Below are positions 1 to 10,200 of a DNA stretch of 64,000 nucleotides, piece by piece. Position 1 is the first letter of the stretch; each line of letters begins with the position of its first letter. This DNA is from Nematostella vectensis. Taxonomy: Eukaryota; Cnidaria; Anthozoa; Actiniaria; Edwardsiidae. The notes below the pieces were generated by a model, which worked only from the letters and a program-made list of their open reading frames with translations, did no database searches and was not told where the DNA came from. The stretch is from NCBI RefSeq assembly GCF_932526225.1, contig NC_064036.1, positions 17,196,953 through 17,260,952 of the forward strand. Reading direction: 5' to 3'. A program made the position numbers and the translations under genes.

Positions 1-199
1 AGCACTTTCCATGCTGTATTTTGTTTATTATATCCATACTGAGAAATTTCTAATAAGCTTATTACATAATATTTCATTAGACTTGGCTGCAGAGGCTCCG
101 AGGTTTGTGCTGTTCGACGGTTCAGTTGAAGACAGAAACTTACATTGAAATGAATCTGTCCCGCTAATGTCACGCACGAGACTGTAGCTTATGTCACAC

Positions 200-1640
200 A
201 AGTAGTGCCCATTGAAGAAGCATGGCACCGCAATGGGCACACGCATGGCACCCTCTTTCGCCTGTCTCTTTCTTGGTCTATTTGAAACCAACGCTTTGCG
301 TGACGCCCCTTACAAACCCCATACGTGGTTAAGATACATCGACGATATTTTTGTTGTATGGACTGAGGGTCTAGACAAATTGAACGCTTTTGTAGATTAT
401 CTTAACAATCTACATCCCACCATTAAATTTACAAGCTTCCACTCCTAAAACAATGTACCTTTTCTTGACGTTAATGTCTCCCTTGTTTATAGTAAAATCG
501 AAACTGACCTCTACTCCAAACCTACTGACAAACACCAACACCTTTTTTTTTTTCATCTTGACATTCTCATCACACCAAAAAGGCCATCCCCTATAGCCTC
601 GCCCTCCGTATTCGCCGCATTTGTTCTACAGAAGAAAGCTTTACTAACCGCTGCAATTAACTCACCAACTACCTTCTCAAGCGTGGCTATAAACCCGCTT
701 TTCTCAAGAGACAAATCCTACGCGTTGCTAACATTTCCCGCATTGACGCCCTACGCCCTAATAACAATAATAACAACCACAAAAACTCCCGTCGCATCCC
801 CTTTGTCACTACCTATAACCCTACACTACCTAACATCAACAACATAATCCGTAGAAACTACAACCTTTTACTCTCGTCTAAGCGATGCCATAAGGTTTTC
901 ACTGAGCCCCCTCTTGTCGCCTTTCGCCGCTCACCTAACTTTCGCGACATCCTCGTTAAAGCCAAGCTACCTTCCAACCGCTCTCCCACCAACCAACCTC
1001 CCGATGCTTTCCGTTGCAGAAAAAACTGCCTAACCTGCCCCTATATTAGAACCGATGGCGTTACAAGCTACACATTTTTCTCAACAGGTGAAACACGACC
1101 TATAACCTCCCACATAACCTGCAATACTAAAAACGTGATTTATATGATTCAATGTAACCGCTGTAACCTATATTGGGGATACTAAACGCAAATCAAAAGA
1201 ACGCTTTAATGACCACCGCAGAACTGTAGACTCCCAATCTCGATCCATACCAACCCACGCCGCTGAACACTTCCTAAAACCTAACCACTCCGCTTCTGAC
1301 ATAGAGCTCATACCTATTGAAAAAATAAGAAATAACCGCGACTCCATCCGCAAAGCAAGAGAAGCCACATTGATAGCTCGCGCTGGCACTCTTGAACCCG
1401 GTGGCCTCAACCGGCGTGAAGAAACCTTTTAGCTACTTAGTAATCCACAACACCCTATTTACCATCTTCCATAAGTCACTCCTTACTCAATTACTATTTT
1501 TACCTTTTGTTAGTTAATCATCAATGAACTTTGTACATATACCAGCTGTAACATGCCATTGTAACTCATTTATAACCTGAAGAAGGCAGGTATTGGCCTG
1601 CCGAAATATCGTTCTAAAAACATAAATCTGCGTTGTTGTC
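200..1640 (+). mobile_element. Penelope-like retroelement, 5'-truncated
   Basis: The stretch holds the C-terminal half of a Penelope-like reverse transcriptase, a GIY-YIG type endonuclease and a 3' tail. It begins abruptly inside the RT domain near 206, with no upstream RT blocks, as expected of a 5'-truncated copy. The tail at 1575-1650 carries a stem-loop preceded by CTGAAGA and followed by GAAA, then a GTCGACTTTTTTC end. A similar tail is found in the palindrome at 12387-12568. Family assignment rests on the RT and YIG motifs and is fairly secure. The precise ends are not defined because no target-site duplication was found. Confidence 0.8.
206..1432 (+). pseudogene. Penelope-like RT plus GIY-YIG endonuclease, broken ORF
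   Basis: Translation from about 206 gives RT motifs GTAMGTRMAPSFA and RYIDDIF (the catalytic Asp-Asp of RT motif C), then KFT and PFLDV. The frame is broken by an in-frame TAA at 446-448, between the KFTSFHS block and PFLDV, and by a frameshift at the poly-T near 541-552. A further one-base shift occurs just before the YIGDTK motif at about 1171-1190. After that the frame reads through KERFNDH and a final GGLNRREETF before TAG at 1430-1432. A cysteine-rich stretch (CRKNC, CPYI, CNRCN) precedes the endonuclease, as in GIY-YIG Penelope elements. Three lesions make the copy inactive. Confidence 0.8.
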
Positions 1641-1650
1641 GACTTTTTTC
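1575..1650 (+). other. Hammerhead-core-like stem-loop in Penelope tail
   Basis: CTGAAGA is followed by a 6-bp stem (GGCAGG with CCTGCC) and then GAAA, which fits the hammerhead core pattern CUGANGA-stem II-GAAA. I could not find a convincing stem III or cleavage site, so activity is not claimed. Hammerhead motifs are known in Penelope-like elements, which makes the location sensible. Confidence 0.45.
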
Positions 1651-1679
1651 TTTTAAAGGTTTATAATACAGTTAATTGT

Positions 1680-1814
1680 TATACACTAAAGTGTGATTTA
1701 CCCGTTCATGGACAACAAAATAAGATAAATGTGGACTTTAAAAGCACACTAGCATACACACATTGGCACCAGTCGGGCCAAGACGGGACGCTAGCACAGT
1801 CTATTACCCGTGCA
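1680..1814. other. Unassigned sequence between retroelement and ribozyme
   Basis: No coding signal or repeat was recognised. It may belong to the same unit as the hammerhead ribozyme that follows, but nothing in the sequence proves it. Confidence 0.3.
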
Positions 1815-1870
1815 GTTCGGCAACCATGGACAGCTGTTTCGTCCTTATTAGGACTCGTCAGCATGGCATA
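1815..1870 (-). ncRNA. Hammerhead ribozyme (complete fold)
   Basis: On the minus strand, CUGACGA (1861-1855) is followed by a 5-bp stem II (GUCCU/AGGAC with an AAUA loop, 1854-1841) and GAAA. A minimal stem III follows (AC/GU closing an AGCU loop), then GUC with the predicted cleavage after C at 1829. Stem I pairs GCCAUG (1867-1862) with CAUGGU (1828-1823): five Watson-Crick pairs plus one wobble. All conserved hammerhead core positions are present. The very short stem III is typical of retroelement-linked hammerheads. Which element it belongs to is not resolved; a decayed Penelope-like copy lies about 200 bp away on the other strand. Confidence 0.85.
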
Positions 1871-1907
1871 GCCGGCTTGCCTCAGTTAAACTTCATCGGC
1901 ATATCTT

Positions 1908-2006
1908 TGACTGCGCACCCCCCCTGATATCTGACTGCGCACCCCCTGATATCGATGAGTGCGCACCCCCTGATATCTATGACTGCGCACCCCCTGATAT
2001 CGATGA
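1908..2006 (+). repeat. 28-bp tandem repeat, about 4 copies
   Basis: The unit contains GACTGCGCACCCCCTGATAT followed by a variable CGATGA or CTATGA. A related piece (GACTGCGCACCCCTCATGAT) occurs at about 37835-37855 in an ARMC9 intron, so the motif is dispersed. Confidence 0.85.
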
Positions 2007-2376
2007 CCATATAACACATTTTCCTTTATAGGTATAACAGTATTTGAGATTATTATAACGTATTATTGTATTTGAGATGCTTGGCTTGGGAGGTAGGAGG
2101 CGAAAAGGAAAGGTATTGTAAACAGCGATAACGCTAGATAACATATTGGGTTTGTTGCGCTTAAGTTGTTTGGGTATAAGATATTTCTACTTTGGTATTT
2201 TATTTCCAGACAGATTTTGAATAGATGGGACACACTTTTTAACACTCCAAGGGCGACACACTCTGAGGCCATTTAACCATTTACTTATGACAAAAGGCTT
2301 TTTCAAAACGTCGCATAGCACACCCCATGTCAAGTGGAGAAAGCATACACTGCAATCAAGTCCAGTTGGGCTTATT

Positions 2377-3522
2377 TTACAAATTATGTTTATCAAGCTT
2401 TCTTATGCTTATCATTTCAGGACCAGGTACCTTGTCTTCCCTTTCCCTCCCCCTCTCATGATCATCATCGTTCTCGTCGTCTTCCGCGATTTCACAAAGC
2501 GTGCAGCACGTGTAAATAAACGCGCGTCCGACCAGCTCGCGATAGCCGCGATTAAACGCCAGAAACAGACACGGACTGATAGCACTATTACAATGCGCGA
2601 GAAAAAACCGCCAGAATCTAAGCCCGCAAGGAACATTGTCGTACGCGATCTGCGCCGCGAAGTACGTGACCCAGCAGATGACGAAAGTGACGGATGCACA
2701 CACGAGCATCACGAGGATGGAATTGCGTGCCGCGCGGAATCTAGCCTCGCGCGTGGGATCATCTATGCAGCGCGCATCAACAGTTTCCTTCCTGCGCAGA
2801 TAACAGAATACAACTATGTAGAACACGACCATGGTAACAAGCGGTAGAGCATAGCAGGTGACGAGCAAGAACGTGTAGTAGGTGTCCCTCGCGTCCTCGC
2901 TGTTGAATGCCTTGATCAGTCTAACCCCGCAGTTGAACTTGCCCTTGGAGTGTTCTTCGATCTGTAGTGCGTACAGTGTAGGGATTCGAGCCGCAATTGC
3001 TACCACCCACATGAAGGCGATAAGATAATTCAGCCTACGCTCGAGGACATTCCCCGTGGGGTACACTATGCTGAGATAACGGTCTATACTCAGAATCATT
3101 AATGAGAGTATAGAGACCAGTATACACACGTGGTGGATGACCGGCACCATCTTACACAATGCCAGTCCCGCAGTCCCGCCAACCAGCCATTCCGACCCGC
3201 GGGTCACCATGATCATCATCCGGGGCATGTAGACTATAGTAAGGAGGAGGTTGGCGATGCAGACATTGGCGACGAGGTGATTGACAGTCTTGCGTATGAT
3301 GGTGTCCTTGAGGGCAGAGTGAGTGACTAGACTGTTACAGACAACCGAGATAAGGAAGATGAGGATATAGCCCCATAGTCTCCCCGTGCGAGTCTCAGCC
3401 GTGTCGTGCACGAAGCAGCTATCGCTCGCGTTAGGCCTGGTGCTCAGCGGTGATATGGAGGTTGTGTTCAATGGCGGCATTTCTGTGGGTTGAGAGTTTG
3501 CTTGAATTAATTCTCGGCTCAT
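2377..3522 (-). CDS. Class A (rhodopsin-like) G protein-coupled receptor
   Basis: Predicted 381-residue seven-transmembrane receptor in one exon, common for cnidarian class A GPCRs. The N-terminus has N-glycosylation sites at N19 and N31. TM1 spans about 50-70 with N63. TM3 begins with C123 and ends in the intact DRY motif at 147-149. TM4 has W172, the second extracellular loop has C188 (disulfide partner of C123), and TM5 has P227. Departures from consensus: N91 replaces the TM2 Asp, TM6 has CW (273-274) without the following Pro of CWxP, and TM7 has SPCLF (306-310) instead of NPxxY. The tail is cysteine-containing, then acidic and charged. Overall it resembles peptide-type receptors, but the ligand cannot be told. 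The start Met is the first in a frame with no obvious upstream exon. Confidence 0.88.
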   Translation of the reverse strand: MSRELIQANSQPTEMPPLNTTSISPLSTRPNASDSCFVHDTAETRTGRLWGYILIFLISVVCNSLVTHSALKDTIIRKTVNHLVANVCIANLLLTIVYMPRMMIMVTRGSEWLVGGTAGLALCKMVPVIHHVCILVSILSLMILSIDRYLSIVYPTGNVLERRLNYLIAFMWVVAIAARIPTLYALQIEEHSKGKFNCGVRLIKAFNSEDARDTYYTFLLVTCYALPLVTMVVFYIVVFCYLRRKETVDARCIDDPTREARFRAARNSILVMLVCASVTFVICWVTYFAAQIAYDNVPCGLRFWRFFLAHCNSAISPCLFLAFNRGYRELVGRAFIYTCCTLCEIAEDDENDDDHERGREREDKVPGPEMISIRKLDKHNL

Positions 3523-3639
3523 AGTAAATAGACTATTAAAAACCAGTCATTGGAGACAGTCGCAGTCGAATTCACATGATGTGGTCACGGTGTCACACTT
3601 CAGTTATCCACAAACAAAACATACCAAAATACAATAAAA

Positions 3640-5025
3640 ATAGTGTCTATCACGATAGTCACGATAACGATACAGGCACGATCACGATATAGTCACAGTC
3701 ACGATACAGTCACGGTCACGATACAGTCACAGTCACGATACAGTCACGGTCACAATATAGTCACGGTCACAATATAGTCACGGTCACGATGCAGTCACGG
3801 TCACAATTTAGTCACGGTCACGATACAGTCAAGGTCACGATACAGTCACGATCACAATATAGTCACGGTCACAATATAGTCACGGTCACGATGCAGTCAC
3901 GGTCACAATTTAGTCACGGTCACGATACAGCCACGGTCACGGTACAGTCACGGTTACGATGCAGTCACTATCACGATATAGTCACGGTCACGATATAGTC
4001 ACGATCACGATATAGTCACTATCACGATGTAGTCACTATCACGATATAGCCACAGTCACGATGACAATACAGTTATAATCACGATACAGTCACGATCACG
4101 GTATAGTCACTATCACGATATAGTCACGATTACGATATAGTCACGATCACGATATAGTAACGGTCACGATATAGCCACGGACACGATATTGTCACGGTCA
4201 GGATATAGTCACGGTCACGATATAGTCATTGTAACGATACAATCACGGTCACGATGCAGTCACGGTCACGATATAGTCATGGTCACAATATGGCCATGGT
4301 CACGATACAGTCACGGTTACAATATAGCCACGGTCACGATACAGTCACGGTCACAATTATAGTCACGGTCACGATACAGTCACGGTTACAATATAGCCAC
4401 GGTCACGATACAGTCACGGTCACAATTATAGTCACGGTCACGGAAGAGTCACGGTTGCGACATAGTCACGGATACGAGACACGATACGATATAGCCACGA
4501 TAACAGTACACATTCACGGTCGTGATACAGTCACGATCACTATAGTCACGATACAGTCACGGTCACGATGCAGTCACGATAACAATACGCAGTCACAGTC
4601 GTGATAAATTCACGGAAACGATAGAGTCACGATACAATCAAGGTTACGATACAGGCACGATAGAATCAAGGTTACGATACAGGCACGGCCCAATACAGTC
4701 ACGGTTACGATGCAGTTACGGTCACGATACAGTCACTGTCACGATGCAGTTACGGTCACGATACAGTCACGGTCACGATACAGTCACGGTCACGATACAG
4801 TCACGGTTACGATGCAGTTACGGTCACGATACAGTCACTGTCACGATGCAGTTACGGTCACGATACAGTCACGGTCACGATGCAGTTACGGTCACGATAC
4901 AGTCACGGTCACGATGCAGTCACGGTCACGATACAGTCACGGTCACGATACAGTCACGGTCACGATGCAGTTACGGTCACGATACAGTCACGGTCACGAT
5001 ACAGGAACGATCAGGATCAGGCACG
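3640..5025 (+). repeat. 17-bp minisatellite (GTCACGATACAGTCACG type)
   Basis: About 1.4 kb of a 17-bp unit, roughly 80 copies, with C/T and A/G variants. Copies are most homogeneous at 4700-5000, which suggests recent expansion there. Long open frames on the + strand (repeating SRYSHGHDTVTVT) arise because 17 is not a multiple of three and the unit lacks stops in these frames. They are not genes. Confidence 0.95.
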
Positions 5026-5045
5026 GTCATGATTGTCACAATACA

Positions 5046-7243
5046 GACATGCGTATCCATTTCCCTGACCTTGAACGCGTCTCTTCTCCTATCACAAAGC
5101 TGCTTCGTCAATGGCCGCCATTTCTGTTACAACAACCAAACGCAAATGTACTCTTTTTTCATCAAAGTTCAATAATTCTCTAAGGGTATGGGTCCGCAAA
5201 GATAACACGAATCAAGACAAAATTTGTGAAGCTACATCCTTGCCGGGGGCAGCTGGTCAAACGAGTCCGCACGGAAAACGTCATGAAATGTCAGTTTTCT
5301 CTACTACGATTCGCTGTGTTTCCCATCGTAAAGTGATGTATATTTATTGTTACAATTTCCTGAAAGCTTTCACTAACAATTGGGTCAAACCAAATAAAAT
5401 TGATCCTACTGACTATTCTATCGCTGGATCCAATATTCTTTTGCTCAGTCTGAAGCTAGGTTTTAATAAATAAATAACTTTAAATAAATTTACTTAAATA
5501 TATTTTTACTCTATTTATTATTTTTTGGCCTGGGGTGAAGGTCTGTTTGGGTTACAAATAGATATACTGCTCCAATTAAAAGTACATAATTCATTGCATA
5601 AAATTTCAGACATAATCAGCTAAACTTCTTTTGGACAAACATTATGTTTACTTGCCCCAGGGTAGGAAAAAATCCAGTAATTAAAATTATTGATCAGCGC
5701 CTTCTTTTACAGAAATTTTTAGGGAAAAACGGGGGCAATTTTTCTGTTTATCAAAATGGAAGCTATATGTTCTAACAAGAAGGTAACATTATGAAAAAAG
5801 AATAATACCACGTTCTATATATTGAAAATTACTTACTTTTGATTGATGGAAGAAGCGAATCTTGGTCAAAACTTGCGCAACACACTAAACTCCCAATTGA
5901 CTGCCAGCATTTTAAAAGCCTTGGAGGAAATATCGCAATTTCCTCAGCTCAAAACAACTGAGTGACATTCTGTCTAACCATGTCTGATATCTAGCTAGAT
6001 AATAAGATTCCCACGTAATTAAATTTTGGACCTAGGAAATGTATCAAGGGGTTTGTTACATATCAGTATGTATATATAATGAGAATCCATGCTATATTCA
6101 AAGTGTAGGAGTGTAATAATCGAATTATTCCAGAGAAAACTATAGTCTAAAATAAACTGGTACTGCTCTATAGTCCTTTTGTCAATCCCGTAGAGATTTG
6201 GGGGAAATCGAAGATTGTTAAATTGACTTATAAGTTTAACTGCAATAATGGGATGATAAGAAACTCATAACCATTTAATATCTGATGGGAATGGGATTTT
6301 GTATGTGAATTTAGGCAAGAAATGTTTTATTTTTTCACAAGATATTTTTGCTTGCTCGATATTTTTTGTGAAATTAGAAAACGAGCGACGCTTTGCATTT
6401 AACTGTGACAATAAAATGTTTAAATAGCTTCTCTTGTTTATTTTTTGTGCGTTCTCTTAAAATCTCTAGTTTCAGCGATTACCAGACGGGAAGGGGGCAT
6501 TTTTTCAAAAGCAAATCCCTTGAAGTAAGTTAGTCAATTTTGATTCTTCTTGTTTGGAAATTCCTGAAAATTCAGGATAAACCTCCAAAACATATATTTC
6601 AAGAGGGGAGAGGGGGCGACATAACAAACAATGCTAACAGATATTTTGTTCAGGGGGAGGGGGGGGGGGCGACATAACAAACAATACTAACAGATATTTT
6701 GTTTCACTGTGCGTTTATTCTATTCTTCAAAACTGCAAAGTGAATCGATCAGTATTACAAGTTCGTTTAATCTTTGATTCCTTTAGTTCCGTTGTCCATG
6801 TCTGGGAGGTTTCTGCCGGGAGAAAAAAAGTTAAAAAAGTATTCACAATTTTTTTTTTTCCTGACTTTACATATATTAAGTATACTGCTATGCTTTGTCC
6901 TTTTAAAATAAAGATAGCTAGCTACCTTATAGGGCTAATTCGTACGAAGGTTGCTAACTCGCTTTGCGATGTACTTCACAATGCTGATTACTTGTTCTAA
7001 AGACAGTAGTCACGTTAGGGGGTTTAACCTCCTCCATTGGGCTGCCTTTTTTTATTCTTTTCAATGTGTCTGTTCGATTCAAAATCGTTACGAATGCAAA
7101 ATAATGACGAAAGTTTTTGAGTCAACCCCCCCCCACCCTTGGCAAAAAGCTAGATCTACCTCTGTACCGTGACAACCGTATGCGACCACCAGTAGTCTAT
7201 TTCAAAGCGTGACAAATGGTTTCCATATGTATTACCCGACGGT
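5046..7243. other. Intergenic, no gene recognised
   Basis: AT-rich sequence. A 120-codon frame starts at 5111 with ATGGCCGCC but has no recognisable domain. At about 6601-6710 a segment containing GGGGCGACATAACAAACAAT and AACAGATATTTTGTT is present twice in tandem (period about 63). TTTATT at 7051-7056 would be an AATAAA signal for the minus-strand gene ending at 7244. Confidence 0.5.
7051..7056 (-). terminator. Candidate polyadenylation signal AATAAA
   Basis: On the minus strand AATAAA lies about 190 bases past the stop codon at 7244-7246 of the secreted-protein gene. It is the nearest canonical signal in the right direction. No transcript evidence is available. Confidence 0.4.
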
Positions 7244-10200
7244 TTATTGGCGTGCTGCGGGGCACTGCTTGGAGGCGTAGGCTTGGTGTACGGCGAGATG
7301 CACTTTAAGGCATCGTCTTTGGATGGACAAGACACCCGCACCGGCCCTGTCTACGGCGCCATGATGGTTATGCATGTCTACCGACAGGCGGATCAGGTCG
7401 TTGAGCATGTCTTGGAGAGAAAAATCCATCATCACATTTATCGATATAATACAGACAGTGACGACATCCCATGTATCGATACAATACATTGACGTCATCT
7501 CATGTATCGATATGATAGAGACAGTGACGTCATCTCATGTATCGATACAATACAGAAAGTGACGTCATCACATGTAACGATACAATACAGTGACGTCATC
7601 TCATGTATATATCGATATAATACAGACATTGACGTCATCTCATGTATCGATACAATACAGTGACGTCATCTCATGTATATATCGATATAATACAGACAGT
7701 GACGTCATCTCATGTATCGATATAATACAGACAGTGGACGTCATCACATGTATCGATTTAAGACACGCCAGAACCAAGAGCACACTAGTGATGGTTATCG
7801 TGGCTAGACGTTCCTGGCTTCAATTCCTTGCTTTTTATCATCATTTGTTCATTTATTCATCATTTTTATTATAACTAAATATTATGTTTTCAGCGGTTCT
7901 TACCAAAGTATACATTCTTCGTGATTCCTGTGGATTTAATCATCTGTTTCACAAACTGCATTGTCTCTTTGACCGTCTCAACACCCATTTTCACAAACGG
8001 ACCTGCAATATATCGAAGCCATCCCATTAAAAAAATACTCGATGACAGACTTTTATTTCTCTCCTTTCCCATTTTAGCTATTGAGAACGAGTCTGTTCTT
8101 ATCTAGAGAGGAACCGAGCTAGACAAAGCTAGAGCGTAACATATGGCAAGTTCGAGGATCCAACTCGTTATTATTCTATTTGAAACGCAAAGACCGCTGG
8201 GTCTCCGGGCATGAATGTATGTTACAGGTTGTCTTGATTATAGCGGGACAAGTTCTTGACAAGCTTTTTCTGTTATTTGTATTGGCAAACCACGGAAAAT
8301 GCTTGACCAGGTCAGAGCTGTAGGAGACCTCGAAATATAAAAAGGTACCCTACTGTTGGTTTCCTCCTAATTTTCTAAATAATTGTGCCGGACCTTTTGC
8401 CCTCAGTGCCCCACCCCTTACTACGGCCCTCAAGGTGTATGACTTCATAAGTTACAGTTTGTTTGGACAAGACGCTGGTAGTGGCATAAGTGTCGGGTTA
8501 TTATCATTGCGTGACCGATGTGTGACCAAATGAAAACACTCATTATGAGCATTGTTCTGATGTTGCGTGACAAAGTGCGTGACAGGTAGGGGTAGGACTT
8601 ACCGTCCAGTAGACCGTCGCTGACTCTGTACTCATTGAAGTAACGCATGAAGTAAGCCGAGGCTGCCTTCGCGTGATGCTCTTCCATCGATCGCTTCACG
8701 ACTGATTTCAGTTCCTTGTGGCCCATGTCTCCAACGTCGTCGAACAATCCTGTTAAAGGGAATGAAAGAAATGAATATATAAATCGTTTCTAATTTGGAT
8801 AAAGTAAAAAGCAAAATAAGAGTGGGTGAGATTCAAGTTAAACTATTAAAAAGGCGCTCAAACGGATTTCGTATGTGCAACTTGAACGGGAGATTTTTAG
8901 CTTTAAACAGAATCCCACTTCTGACACCATGTCTATTTTATGCACTAGACTGAGTTATTCGGAGGGCTGTACCCGTTGTACACAAGTCACGAGTCTCTCG
9001 ACTAGCACATGCTACAAGCATTGATAAGCATAATGAAAACTAGGTCGCGAAGGTCACGCAATATATACTGGTAGTGCCACACGAGTTATCTGAAAAAGGA
9101 TCTGCGACAAAAAAGGCGCGCGTCTGGTCTACTCCTAAAATAACAGTGCAACAGTGTAACTATTGCTATTATTAGTGCTATGGTCACTTTGCCATGATGC
9201 ATTGGGATAAATGGCGTACCTTTGGACGCAGCATGCATTGCGAGCAGTGAAATGCGACGGTTGATGGCGATGAAATATTCGCCGACCACGTGCTTGGCTT
9301 GGTGAATATCATCTTTTTGGGTGGCTTGGTGAACTCGCTGCATCATTTCTGTTCAAGGCATGATAAAAAGGGATTTAAAAAGTTTGGTAAAAAGGACAAA
9401 AGGGAGGGTGGAGTAAATGATATCAATGGAAGGGTGGGGTGAATAGTGTTACTACTACGGGGGCGGTAGGAACAGCGTTTGTTAAGCTAAATTCTGATAA
9501 TAAACCACGAAATTCCTGAGCAACAACCTCTTGGAGCACGAGCTGTCCCCGAAGCGCTAGCCGAAACGTGCCCGACTCATTTTGTTCGGGATTCTGCTTC
9601 AAACGAAGTATCGTTTGAAGCAGAATCGCAAAGCGTAAACTTGCAGGATTTCTTTTTACTGCGTTTTCTTCACTGTCGGCCATTAAATCTGGACAATAAC
9701 GTTTAAGACAACCACAGGTTTACCGCGCACTCGCTTAAGGCTGTTTAGACCATTTTGAAAAATGACAGCAATTGGTTGTTATATATCATATGAAAGTTTT
9801 ACCCCCAAGTCTTGTAAACAGTCTTAAACTTACCGACATGGTCTTTAATCATGAGCTTGACGAGCTCGCGTCCGGGCTTGGACAGCTGAATCAGCTGCGA
9901 TAGTGACACAACACTCTTTTAGCACAAACTAACAAACGAGCCTCCTCCGCACGCATCTATAGTGTTTTCTTTTCTTTTTTTTATTTACTTTTTAAGTATT
10001 TTTATGAATTTGGCTACTGGTGAGTTTTTTTTTTACTTTTTAAGTATTTTTATGAATTTGGCTTCCTGTGGTGAGTTTTTTTTTTTTTTTTTTACTTTTG
10101 AAGTATTTTCTTATGAATTGGGCTTGGGTGAGTCGAACCGGAACCGAGGAGGCCTTTTTTATCCCGCCACAGGAAGCCCGAATTCGAGAAAAGCCCTTTT

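Noticed and set aside
3789..5183. Long + strand frames repeating SRYSHGHDTVTVT
   Set aside because: They are produced by the 17-bp satellite and have no flanking exons or domains.
5111..5473. 120-codon frame starting MAAISVTTTK
   Set aside because: No domain, no splice context, and it begins at the edge of a satellite.
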